A stretch of DNA of 64,000 nt, taken from contig NZ_AUFC01000001.1 in the NCBI RefSeq assembly GCF_000426305.1, positions 290,058 through 354,057 of the forward strand, given 5' to 3'. This document shows positions 9,801 to 16,803 of the stretch, piece after piece. Position 1 is the stretch's first letter; each line of letters begins with the position of its first letter. Origin of the DNA: Anaerovorax odorimutans DSM 5092 (GTDB lineage: Bacteria > Bacillota > Clostridia > Peptostreptococcales > Anaerovoracaceae). The position numbers and the translations under genes are program-made. Below the pieces are notes generated by a model that had not been told where the DNA came from, made no database searches, and worked only from the letters and a program-made list of their open reading frames with translations.

Positions 9801-12320
9801 GGATATCAACTTTCGAAAAAGTTGATATCTATTTTAGAGCAAAAGGGTTTTAAGGAAGAATTAAATAGGATATATCATACGCATAGTCTATTGAATTGCC
9901 ATTGGTATGAACCTTTAGAAACGGCTGTTTTATATGCACATAAAGCTTATAAGGGGAATGTGGAAAATGGAGAATTTGAATTTTCTTGTTTTAGTTTTTT
10001 CACTTCTCAAACAGGTATATTAGAATTTTGCAATTCAATAGAAGAAATGCAGGAGGAAGTAGATGCGGCCTTAACCTTTACAAAACAAACAGGTAATCTT
10101 TATTCTCAAGAAGCTTTTGTTAGTTTCTTCCAATTGATAAAAGGATTAAAGGGAGAGACTTTTTGCTATGGAAGTTTTAATGATAATGATTTTAATGAAG
10201 AAGAATACTTAATTAAAATCCATGATAATAAAATTGCAGTATTTTATTTCTATGTTTATAAAGCATTTTTATCTGTGATATTTAGTGATTTTAAAAAAGC
10301 ATATAAAATTATAAAAAAAGCTGCATTTTATTTATCTCATGTTCCACCGGCTTTTTATATAATAGCATTATTTCGTTTCTTAACTGCTATTTCTATTTGT
10401 AAAAGCATAAATGAGGAAGAATTTTCTAATCAAAAAGAAGAAATGAAAAACTTATTAGAAGAAAATCAAATATGGATGTATCAAAGAGCAAAAGATGCAC
10501 CATTTAATTTTAAACATCTTTATAGTTTGGTACAAGCTGAAATAAAAGCATTGGAAGGAAAGTGTAATGAAGCTTTTAGATTATATGAAGAGGCTATGGT
10601 AGAAGCAGAACAAAATAAAAGACCTTATCATTATGCATTAATTTGTGAAATGACAGGTCAGAAATATTTGGAAATGGGTATAAAAAAAACAGCTAATTTT
10701 TATATTAAAGAGGCATATTTGGGATTTCAAGATTGGAAAGCTTCTGGCAAAGTTGAATGGATGAAAAAAAGATACAGGGAGGTTTTATTTTCAAATAGTA
10801 ATTCTCAATTATTATCGATGGGTTATAATGATTTAAATTGTATAGATTTAAAGGCCATAATAAATGTGTCTCAGGCTATTTCAAGTGAAATAGAAACAAA
10901 AAAACTTCTTGAAAAATTAATGGAAATAGTAATACAGACTTCGGGAAGTACAATGGGTCATATATTTCTAAAAGATGAAAATAAAATAATTTTATTAGTT
11001 TCTGGTAATTTAAATAACAATACAGAATTAATAATTACTCATAAAGAAGTAGATTTAAACCATAAAGATTCTTTGAAAATTTTACCAGTTTCTATGATTA
11101 ATTATGTTGCTATGACAAAAGAAGTATTAATAATTGATAATGTTTCTGCAAGCCAATTTATTTATGATAATTATTTTGAATCTAATAATATTAAATCTGC
11201 CATGTGCCTTCCTATTTTGCAGCAAAATACATTAAAAGGTATAGTTTATTTGGAGAATAATATTTTGTCAGGAGCATTTAATAAAAATAATAATAATATT
11301 GAAGTATTAAAAATGATATCATCACAAGCTGCAATTTCCATAGAAAATGCCTTTTTATATTCGAAACTTGAAAGAAAAGTAAAGGAACGTACTTTGCTGC
11401 TTGAAGACACGATTTCTAAGTTAAAAGAATCAAATTCTACTCTTGAAAAAGAAATTATAAATCGAAAAACTACTGAAAAAGCTTTAGAAGAAAGTGAAAG
11501 GCAAATTACTTTATCTAAGGAATATGATAAAATAAAAATGGAATTTTTTTCAAATATTTCTCATGAATTAAGAACTCCAATTAATGTTATTTTTTCTGCA
11601 TTACAAATACATATGTTTAAAATAAAAGAATGTCAGTATAAAAGTGAGGTAAAGGATTGCTATAAATATGGTCATATAATGAAGCAAAACTGCTACCGTA
11701 TATTAAGATTAATTAATAATTTGATTGATATTACCAAAATTGATTCGGGTTATATTAGTATAAATAAAACAAATATCAATATTGTTAGTCTTATAGAAAA
11801 TATAACAGTTTCTGTAGCTGATTATATTGAAGAAAAGGGTATATTGCTTACTTTTGATACAAATGTGGAAGAAAAAATTATTGCCTGCGATCCGGAAAAG
11901 ATAGAAAAAATTATTCTTAATTTACTATCAAATTCAGTAAAATTTACGCCAAGAGGAGGTAATATTGAAGTTTATATTCATGATGGTATTGAAAATATTT
12001 GTATAAGGGTAAAAGATACCGGAAGAGGTATTCCAAAAGAAAAGCAAGATTTAATATTTAAGAGGTTTGTTCAGGTTGATAAATCTTTTACAAGAGATCA
12101 TGAAGGCAGTGGGATAGGACTTTCACTTGTTAAGGACCTGGTAGAAATTCATGATGGGAAAATATTACTTAAAAGCAGTGAGGAACATGGCTCTGAGTTT
12201 ATTATATATCTGCCGTGCATAACAGTTAATACTGAAGATAAGGGAATTCAATATTGTGAAAAACTATCCAAAAGTCAAATAGAAAAAATTAACATAGAGT
12301 TTTCGGATATATATAATTAA
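6825..12320 (+). CDS. Pseudokinase - STAND ATPase - GAF - histidine kinase signalling giant
   Basis: 1831 aa with no membrane segment, so probably cytoplasmic. Order: a Ser/Thr-kinase-like domain (about 45-320); an AAA/STAND ATPase with Walker A GYSGIGKTA (about 369) and Walker B IVFFIDDLQWID (about 496); a helical TPR-like middle (about 750-1320); a GAF domain (about 1350-1510); a coiled coil; and a HisKA/HATPase module with H-box FFSNISHELRTP (His near 1580), NLLSNSVKF, DTGRGIP and GSGIGLS. This order is known for multi-kinase hybrids of the cyanobacterial type. The kinase domain keeps the YYISPEQTGRMN activation segment, but the catalytic HRD is HNN and DFG is GFE, so phosphotransfer by it is unlikely. 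There is no receiver domain and no response regulator beside it. Ribosome site AGGAGG; ATG 6825. The partner and signal are unknown. Confidence 0.88.
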   Translation: MSFIHCNKYNKKLSNNVKVFYKLPQDINNIKKLSHKYNERVVNTEKDYEIIKEIYSYQYTTVFKALNIKENKSYIIKVLNTEFNNPINVSKIKNKYDLLKKIKSKYVIKVNCYLEFNNNFSVVLEDFGGIPLSQYINNHCFKLKEFLQVALKITKCIRFIHSKHIIHNNISPLNILYNPHNNMIKLFGFENSSEFSFETLEALNPNIFHDKLYYISPEQTGRMNGPIDYRTDFYSLGITLYELACRKLPFNFTDAADIVYFHMAKTPVFINEINPSFPCIVSKIILKLMEKMPEDRYKSSDGIILDLQECLNQLEEKGIIDEFELGKNDRLDKFEISKKIYGRDKEIKKLLNIFARSVKRGAELVFVSGYSGIGKTAIVNELHKPILKSHGIFLSGKCDQYNKNVPYSALFNALDQFCNYVLSDSEDEVKNWKKKILDSLGDNGDLLIEVIPKLKLIIGNQPKLVKDSIIEVQNKFSIALQNLLKAISSERHPIVFFIDDLQWIDVDSLELFEKIIFDDTIRGLMFICTYRENEVDSTHSLMKSIKRIKKEDGCIEHIHLDNLNVNDISQIIHKVFNCNNDEVYNLAKIIHEKTLGNPFYIIEFLKYCNAKKLIYYNISEKKWMCNELDIKKSKISDNVVVFLIGKIKTLPEATRELILIAACIGNRFDIKILSAISGKSLKKINEDLKPAIDSEMIYVLGKNELNSEKVEFLFCHDKFQQAAYLALEEEKKKLIYRSIANYYETTEGLTNNANLFLVAELYSKLLGNIDNEELIKIINIFLKAAKAARVTSAYDIAKKYLELIINILPQSLKNDDSFIQLLYTEYHLVLFSLADFEEVDKIYYKIEKITKNPLEMVDACCVQLISLSNRSRYTEAFVLGISLLKKLGVIYPENDIEVVIKKEVEKFYLYLQDGSIKKLEKKEMLSDEKDKAIAKLLNRITAASVFFNPLASFWTVLVSVNLMVEKGVTNLSLENLATIALALVPLKNDYYTGYQLSKKLISILEQKGFKEELNRIYHTHSLLNCHWYEPLETAVLYAHKAYKGNVENGEFEFSCFSFFTSQTGILEFCNSIEEMQEEVDAALTFTKQTGNLYSQEAFVSFFQLIKGLKGETFCYGSFNDNDFNEEEYLIKIHDNKIAVFYFYVYKAFLSVIFSDFKKAYKIIKKAAFYLSHVPPAFYIIALFRFLTAISICKSINEEEFSNQKEEMKNLLEENQIWMYQRAKDAPFNFKHLYSLVQAEIKALEGKCNEAFRLYEEAMVEAEQNKRPYHYALICEMTGQKYLEMGIKKTANFYIKEAYLGFQDWKASGKVEWMKKRYREVLFSNSNSQLLSMGYNDLNCIDLKAIINVSQAISSEIETKKLLEKLMEIVIQTSGSTMGHIFLKDENKIILLVSGNLNNNTELIITHKEVDLNHKDSLKILPVSMINYVAMTKEVLIIDNVSASQFIYDNYFESNNIKSAMCLPILQQNTLKGIVYLENNILSGAFNKNNNNIEVLKMISSQAAISIENAFLYSKLERKVKERTLLLEDTISKLKESNSTLEKEIINRKTTEKALEESERQITLSKEYDKIKMEFFSNISHELRTPINVIFSALQIHMFKIKECQYKSEVKDCYKYGHIMKQNCYRILRLINNLIDITKIDSGYISINKTNINIVSLIENITVSVADYIEEKGILLTFDTNVEEKIIACDPEKIEKIILNLLSNSVKFTPRGGNIEVYIHDGIENICIRVKDTGRGIPKEKQDLIFKRFVQVDKSFTRDHEGSGIGLSLVKDLVEIHDGKILLKSSEEHGSEFIIYLPCITVNTEDKGIQYCEKLSKSQIEKINIEFSDIYN

Positions 12321-12361
12321 ATAATAAAAATTATAATTAGAAACGAGTAATAAAATATAAT

Positions 12362-12390
12362 TTGACGAATAAAGTGATATATCTTATAAT
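12362..12390 (+). promoter_or_regulatory. Promoter of antitoxin RNA 1
   Basis: TTGACG (12362-12367), exactly 17 bp, then TATAAT (12385-12390). It faces the toxin gene and has no ORF behind it. Confidence 0.7.
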
Positions 12391-12397
12391 ATAAATA

Positions 12398-12500
12398 ACA
12401 AAAGGATTACCGCTTTTCGCATGGCGGTTAATCTATAAATACAGAGATTTAAGAAACAACCGTCTAAACCGAAAAGGAATTAGGCGGTATTTCTTTTATT
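12398..12500 (+). ncRNA. Predicted type I antitoxin RNA, copy 1
   Basis: A transcript of about 100 nt from the promoter at 12362, beginning near AAAGGATTACCGC. A 5' hairpin forms from ACCGC and GCGGT. It ends in a terminator whose stem is ACCGTCTAA (12459-12467) with TTAGGCGGT (12480-12488), followed by a T-rich tail. It converges with the toxin mRNA on the other strand, and the two overlap at their 3' ends by roughly 45 nt. This is the arrangement of par/fst and txpA-ratA systems. The ends are inferred from promoter and terminator only. Confidence 0.65.
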
Positions 12501-12576
12501 TCTTATTATGCAAGCATAAGGAAATAATTGCTACAATTAATAAACCAAACTGAAACAGTTCTGAATATGTAATCAT
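12496..12576 (-). CDS. Holin-like type I toxin peptide, copy 1
   Basis: A 26-aa peptide: MITYSELFQF, then a hydrophobic GLLIVAIISLCL segment and a basic tail HNKK. One membrane span with a charged C-terminus fits the short holin-like/TxpA-type toxins, which damage the membrane when overproduced. GGGGGTGAT precedes the ATG by 4 nt, a very strong ribosome site. The convergent antisense RNA and the SOS-box-like promoter support the call. Too short for ordinary ORF finding. A related but frameshifted copy lies about 400 bp downstream. Confidence 0.72.
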   Translation of the reverse strand: MITYSELFQFGLLIVAIISLCLHNKK

Positions 12577-12629
12577 AACTATCACCCCCTTTCGAGAGTG
12601 ACCAACCGCCAAACGGTAATCCTGAAAAT

Positions 12630-12658
12630 AGTATACCATTGCGAACAAATGTTTACAA
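12630..12658 (-). promoter_or_regulatory. Toxin-1 promoter with overlapping SOS-box-like site
   Basis: On the minus strand, TTGTAA, 17 bp, TATACT. Between and over these elements is CGAACAAATGTTTA (plus strand, 12642-12655), which fits the Gram-positive LexA consensus CGAACRNRYGTTYC except for the last base. A repressor there would block the polymerase. The same site recurs in copy 2. LexA control is inferred. Confidence 0.6.
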
Positions 12659-12743
12659 GATGAAATAATAAAAAATTAGATATAATTGACAAAAGATATT
12701 AATCATATTTTTTTATAATATCTAATAATTTAGGAATTACTAT

Positions 12744-12772
12744 TTGACGAATAAAATTATATAACATAGATA
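12744..12772 (+). promoter_or_regulatory. Promoter of antitoxin RNA 2
   Basis: TTGACG (12744-12749) and a weak TAGATA (12767-12772) at 17 bp. The TTGACGAATAAA stretch matches copy 1; the -10 has drifted. Confidence 0.5.
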
Positions 12773-12777
12773 ATAAA

Positions 12778-12872
12778 AGGATTACCGCTTTTGCAATGGT
12801 GGTTAGTCCTATAAACAAGAGTTTAATAGACAGCCATCTAAATTGCCAGTTTAGGTGGCTGAACTATTTTTT
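12778..12872 (+). ncRNA. Predicted type I antitoxin RNA, copy 2
   Basis: It begins AAAGGATTACCGCTTTTGCAATGG, closely like copy 1. It ends in the stem AGCCATCTAAA (12832-12842) with TTTAGGTGGCT (12850-12860), followed by a T-rich run. It faces the frameshifted toxin copy. Whether it acts on its own toxin, on copy 1 or on neither is not visible from sequence. Confidence 0.55.
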
Positions 12873-12920
12873 GTATTTTAATATTTTCAATACAAATTGT
12901 TACACGAAGGGAAATAATCC

Positions 12921-12968
12921 TTACATTAACAAGAGAATAAGTAAATAGCCCATCATATGAACGTACAT
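12921..12968 (-). pseudogene. Frameshifted toxin peptide, copy 2
   Basis: ATG after GGAGGTGAT opens a 15-aa frame, MYVHMMGYLLILLLM, then stops. Aligned with copy 1, one T is missing where copy 1 has TTAATTGTA. Restoring it continues the frame as LLIVRIISLRV, parallel to copy 1 LLIVAIISLCL. The toxin therefore looks inactivated by a single deletion while promoter, ribosome site and antisense RNA persist. A genuine 15-aa product cannot be excluded. Confidence 0.6.
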
Positions 12969-13024
12969 AGCATCACCTCCTTATAGAGGAAAGTGACCAG
13001 CCACCAAGTGGTAAGCCCTAATAT

Positions 13025-13053
13025 AGTATAACGCTACGAACAAATGTTTACGA
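13025..13053 (-). promoter_or_regulatory. Toxin-2 promoter with SOS-box-like site
   Basis: On the minus strand, TATACT with TCGTAA 17 bp upstream. CGAACAAATGTTTA (13037-13050) is identical to the copy 1 site although flanking bases have diverged. Confidence 0.5.
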
Positions 13054-13301
13054 TATAATAAAAAGAAGAAATCAATTATATTTTATTATAGATTTTAATA
13101 TTCTTATTTTTGTGATAATTTTAACCCTATGTTGTAATGATATAAAACTTTTAATTTAATACTGGGATATTATTTGAAAAAGTTAAATAGTAAAATCTTT
13201 TAGAAGTGTAGTGTGTATTATTAATTTATTTAAAGGTAATATGAATCAAACCAGAAAAATAATGAATGTAATAGCATATATTAAAACTGCTACGCTGAAA
13301 A

Positions 13302-13325
13302 GTCTAACTTTTGGGGGTCGGTTCA
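13302..13325. mobile_element. Solo IS3-family (IS150-type) terminal repeat
   Basis: GTCTAACTTTTGGGGGTCGG followed by TTCA reads, on the other strand, TGAACCGACCCCCAAAAG..., the usual start of IS150-group ends. No transposase remains nearby, so it is a scar. Identified from memory of the end consensus only. Confidence 0.45.
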
Positions 13326-13435
13326 TGTTTAAATAATGTGGGAGTTTTTTATATTGAGAATTAAGTTGTCATAACATAATATGAATATTTAAAAAAGAGC
13401 ATATATTCTAAAAATGTCTTAAATATATCTGACAA

Positions 13436-13484
13436 TTCTCACTAATGATACGACCTGTTGAGAATATTCTTACAAATGATACGA
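13436..13484 (+). repeat. Phased direct repeat upstream of the aminotransferase
   Basis: TTCTCACTAATGATACGA (13436-13453) recurs as TTCTTACAAATGATACGA (13467-13484) exactly 31 bp later, about three helical turns. The first copy is also flanked by ATTCTCA and TGAGAAT as an inverted repeat. Two readings: a solo IS21-family end, since those ends carry internal repeats, or activator sites for the sigma-54-like promoter about 130 bp downstream. Confidence 0.5.
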
Positions 13485-13613
13485 ATAATCTTAAAATTTT
13501 ATATTAGATTATAAATATATTTTATAAAGCAGAAAAAAATATATATTAAAAATCGTTGAAATAACTTTTATTTTCAGAAAATTATATAATTTTTTAATAA
13601 GTTGATTTTAATT

Positions 13614-13630
13614 TTGGCATGGTATTTGAA
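13614..13630 (+). promoter_or_regulatory. Possible sigma-54 promoter
   Basis: TTGGCATGGTATTTGAA fits YTGGCACGRNNNTTGCW except for T at the sixth consensus base and A in place of the -12 C. It lies about 80 bp before the aminotransferase ATG. Weakened by the -12 mismatch. Confidence 0.35.
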
Positions 13631-13711
13631 AGAATAAAGATACGAAATCATGATATCTTCCTATAATCACATAAGAAGATGTTTCTGAAAAAAAGTAAGG
13701 AGGTACATACC

Positions 13712-15073
13712 ATGACTGTATGTAACAAAGAATTAGCTTTAAAAGAGGCAAAAAGAGTAGTAGGCTATATTGAAAGTGCAGAATTAACAAAAGAACAAAA
13801 GGATACTATCGTAAAAGATTCTATCGCTAACTTCAATGAAAATGTTAATCCTGGTTGGTTAGAGTATAGAAAGTCCGTATCAACTGATGCTGCATTTGTA
13901 GAATGGACAGACTCTCTTGACCATTTTGAAGACCTTTATGGAACACAATTTATTGACTGTTTAGGTGGATTTGGTATCTTTACTGCTGGACACAGAAACC
14001 CTGCAATTTTAAAAACTGTAAAAGCACAGTTAGATAAATATGCTCTACATTCACAAGAATTGGTAGATCCACTAAGAGGATATCTTGCAAAATTAACTGC
14101 AATGATTACTCCAGGAGATTTACAATATTGTTTCTTTACAAACGGTGGTGCTGAAGCTGTAGAAATGGCTCTTAAGTTAGCTAGATTAGCTACTGGCGGA
14201 AGATGGTACATTTCAACTACTGGTGCATTCCACGGTAAATCAATGGGTGCTATCTCAATGGGTGGTAAAGGCGCTTATAGAGAAGATTATATTCCAATGG
14301 TTCAGCAAGTACAGCACGTTGAATATGGTAATGCTGATGCTATGGAAACTGCAATCAAGAACTTACAGACAGTAGGAGAAAAGGTTGCCGGAGTTATAAT
14401 CGAACCTATCCAGGGTGAAGCTGGTGTAATCATTCCTCCAACTGGATACTTAAAGGCTGTAAGAGCTATTTGTGATAAATATGGCGTAGCAATGATTTGC
14501 GACGAAATCCAAACTGGTATGGGTAGAACTGGTACTATGTGGAGATGTGAAGTTGAAGATGTTACTCCAGATATCATGACTTACGGTAAAGCTTTTGGTG
14601 GTGGTATCATGCCTATTACTGGTATCATTGCTAGACCTTGCATGTGGGGTCAAAAATTAATTGAAAATCCATGGATTCTTGGATCACCTACATTCGGTGG
14701 AAATCCTCTTGCATGTTCTGCTGCAATTTCAACAATTGCTTATATGCTTGAAAATGATATTCCTGCAATGGCAAAAGAAAAAGGTAATTACATCATGGGT
14801 AAACTAGAAGAATTAAAGAAAAAGTACCCTACAGTTCTAAGAGAATACAGGGGTTCTGGACTTCTTATTTGTATGGAATTCCCAGAAGCAGAAGTTGGAT
14901 ATGCAGTAACTAAGGGTCTATTCGACAGACACATAATGGTAGCTGGTACTCTTGTAAATGCGAAGACAGTAAGAATTGAGCCACCTGCAGTATTAACTTA
15001 CGAATCAATTGATAAGGTAATTAAGAGTCTTGACGAAGCACTTGCAGACGTTAAGAAAGAATTCAATTTATAA
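13712..15073 (+). CDS. Class III aminotransferase, putrescine/4-aminobutyrate type
   Basis: 453 aa from ATG 13712, which follows AAGGAGGT; an in-frame ATG at 13679 lacks a ribosome site. PLP fold-type I features: NGGAEAVEMALKLAR, AFHGKSMGAISMGG, ICDEIQTGMGRTG and the lysine motif TYGKAFGGGIMPITG, then SPTFGGNPLACSAA. The GGGIMPI form and the long N-terminal stretch resemble YgjG-like putrescine aminotransferases. These transfer the amino group to 2-oxoglutarate, giving 4-aminobutanal, which cyclises to pyrroline. Ornithine or GABA as substrate cannot be excluded. Its codons look more selected than those of neighbours, suggesting strong expression. It stands alone with a 15-bp terminator behind it. 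Confidence 0.82.
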   Translation: MTVCNKELALKEAKRVVGYIESAELTKEQKDTIVKDSIANFNENVNPGWLEYRKSVSTDAAFVEWTDSLDHFEDLYGTQFIDCLGGFGIFTAGHRNPAILKTVKAQLDKYALHSQELVDPLRGYLAKLTAMITPGDLQYCFFTNGGAEAVEMALKLARLATGGRWYISTTGAFHGKSMGAISMGGKGAYREDYIPMVQQVQHVEYGNADAMETAIKNLQTVGEKVAGVIIEPIQGEAGVIIPPTGYLKAVRAICDKYGVAMICDEIQTGMGRTGTMWRCEVEDVTPDIMTYGKAFGGGIMPITGIIARPCMWGQKLIENPWILGSPTFGGNPLACSAAISTIAYMLENDIPAMAKEKGNYIMGKLEELKKKYPTVLREYRGSGLLICMEFPEAEVGYAVTKGLFDRHIMVAGTLVNAKTVRIEPPAVLTYESIDKVIKSLDEALADVKKEFNL

Positions 15074-15122
15074 TTGAATAAAACAAACTAAATTTAAATT
15101 AAAATAGTAATAATATAATAAT

Positions 15123-15160
15123 AACCCATAAAACCCCTACAAGAAGGGGTTTTATGGGTT
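15123..15160. terminator. Strong bidirectional hairpin
   Basis: AACCCATAAAACCCC and its exact 15-base complement flank an 8-nt loop, 50 bp after the aminotransferase stop. The T-tail is weak. Confidence 0.85.
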
Positions 15161-15311
15161 ATAACTTTATTATTTATTGTATTTCTTAATTATAAATCTA
15201 AAAATAATTTTAATAACTGTTTTTCTTGAATTATTTAGTTATTTTTAGATAAATCATAACATTGTAATTAAAAACCTTATGTGTTATAATATTGAAAATT
15301 AATTCTATACG

Positions 15312-15390
15312 ATAAAGGCAAACTGGTTGAAAAATCAGGACGCAAAGCTAAAGGGTCCTAACACTTAGTGAAAGACAGCCTGGCTGCCGA
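15312..15390 (+). ncRNA. Cyclic di-GMP-I (GEMM-I) riboswitch
   Basis: GGCAAACTGG, GGACGCAAAGCTAAAGGGTCC and GACAGCCTGGCTGCCGAA occur in the order and spacing of the c-di-GMP-I aptamer. GGCA (15317-15320) pairs with TGCC (15385-15388) to close P1, and the conserved CGCAAAGC strand and tetraloop-receptor helix are present. The AAAGGAG ribosome site of the next gene follows P1 directly and no terminator intervenes, so control is probably at translation (inference). Confidence 0.9.
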
Positions 15391-15402
15391 AAGGAGTTTG
15401 AA

Positions 15403-16389
15403 ATGAAAAAAATTTTATCTATTGTAATGGTTTTGACTATGATTGTAGCTTCAGCATCTTTTGTTTTTGCTGATTCAAGTAAAAGCAAAAGCTCAAAAGC
15501 TACAGCTGAAACCTTACAAAACGAAGCAAAAAATGAAATCAAAGCAGAAAAAAAAGAATTAAAAGCTGAAGCTAAAAATGAAATTAAAACAAAAAAAGAA
15601 GCATTTTTAGAAACAAAAAAACAATTATTATCTCAAAAAAGTCAAATTGAAGATCAAACAACCGAAATTGAAAAAGAATTGGAATCTGCTATTGAAAATG
15701 GAGATGAAGAACTTCAAAATAAACTTAAAGTTCAATTGCAGGAATTAAAGAATGAATATTTGGAAGCAAAAGAGCAAATTAAAACAAATCTTCGTGAAAG
15801 ACAAAAATTAGTTCTCGAAAATTACACTCAAGAAGAAATTACAGACATAGAAGAAGCTACTGAAAATATTCAAAGTGAGGATTCAAGTGTAAAAGTATTA
15901 GATGTAACAAGTATTTTGTCATCTGAAACAGAATTTAAATTTGATACCCCTCCTGTTATTAAAGAGGGCAGAACGTTAATACCTGTAAGAGCTATAACGG
16001 AAGGCTTTGGAGCTGAAGTGGATTGGAATTCGGAAAGTAAAGAAGTTACAATTACTAAAGATGATACCACAATAACGTTGACACTTGGAAATAATGTTGC
16101 AATTGTCAATGGAGAAGAAGTAACACTTGATACAAAAGCTAATACTATGAATAAGAGGACTTATGTACCTTTAAGATTTATCATGGAAACTTTTAATAAG
16201 CAAGTGAGTTATGATAATGGGATAGTTGAAATTGAAGATAAAGATGATATAATAGAAGGAGAAGGAGATACTGAATCAGAAATAAATGATAGTGAAGAAA
16301 CAGATGTAAATAGTGATACTGTTGATAATGAAGATGATAAAACTGCAGATGAAACTACTTCAGATAGTGCTATCAATACATCTTTATAA
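15403..16389 (+). CDS. Secreted coiled-coil protein with copper-amine-oxidase-N-like domain
   Basis: 328 aa. A signal peptide ends near ASFVFA-DSS. Residues about 40-160 are Glu/Lys-rich coiled coil with AKNEIK repeats. A Cu_amine_oxidN1-type domain follows: EGRTLIPVRAITEGFGAEVDW and KRTYVPLRFIMETF. The last 45 residues are very acidic. Clostridial proteins with this domain are usually cell-surface or secreted and have no oxidase activity. There is no LPxTG motif or membrane anchor. The c-di-GMP riboswitch in its leader ties expression to the sessile/motile decision, which suggests adhesion or matrix work (inference). Confidence 0.8.
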   Translation: MKKILSIVMVLTMIVASASFVFADSSKSKSSKATAETLQNEAKNEIKAEKKELKAEAKNEIKTKKEAFLETKKQLLSQKSQIEDQTTEIEKELESAIENGDEELQNKLKVQLQELKNEYLEAKEQIKTNLRERQKLVLENYTQEEITDIEEATENIQSEDSSVKVLDVTSILSSETEFKFDTPPVIKEGRTLIPVRAITEGFGAEVDWNSESKEVTITKDDTTITLTLGNNVAIVNGEEVTLDTKANTMNKRTYVPLRFIMETFNKQVSYDNGIVEIEDKDDIIEGEGDTESEINDSEETDVNSDTVDNEDDKTADETTSDSAINTSL

Positions 16390-16526
16390 TTGTAAAAAAA
16401 ATCCTATTGATTTTATAAATCAATTATGTTAAACTGAATTTCCGATAAAAAACTATATATAATATGTAGTATAAATTGGAAACTAATAAACAGTTTAAAA
16501 TTATATAAAAATCATATAATAAAATT

Positions 16527-16702
16527 AAATCCTGAAGTGTTTGTTAAGGTATTATAATTCAACCTACGTTTTGACCTTGGGAACCCGCGTTTTCGTTAAG
16601 CCTATGTCAGGCCTCCTAAGAGAGGAAGACAGAAGCAGAAATAGGGTACCCCCCTATTTAAAGATAGGGTGTGAATTATATCCTGACGGCATATCGGGAT
16701 TT
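16527..16702 (+). ncRNA. ssrS: Probable 6S RNA
   Basis: About 176 nt, clearly richer in G+C than its surroundings. The ends pair as a closing stem (AAATCCTGA with TCGGGATTT), followed by a T-run. Inside are AAGTGTTTGTTAAGG, TTGACCTTGGGAACCCGCGT and GTCAGGCCTCC, blocks I associate with Firmicute 6S RNAs, and a long, interrupted hairpin is possible. TATAAT lies at 16515-16520. 6S RNA mimics an open promoter and sequesters the housekeeping RNA polymerase. The folate genes downstream recall the ssrS-ygfA linkage of proteobacteria. A folate or ZTP riboswitch was considered but its core motifs are absent. Confidence 0.65.
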
Positions 16703-16803
16703 TCTATTTTTTGTATATACTTGATTTTTATAGTATTACAGTGTAATATGAATTATCAAAGAAATATACTTTAGAAGTGCAAATTGGAGGTTAATAAGAA
16801 GAT

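Noticed and set aside
16527..16702. Folate or ZTP riboswitch upstream of fhs
   Set aside because: The diagnostic cores of those aptamers are not present, while the end-to-end stem and inner blocks fit 6S RNA better.
16541..16774. 77-aa open frame inside the 6S RNA region
   Set aside because: It lies on the structured RNA, has no ribosome site and encodes no recognisable protein.
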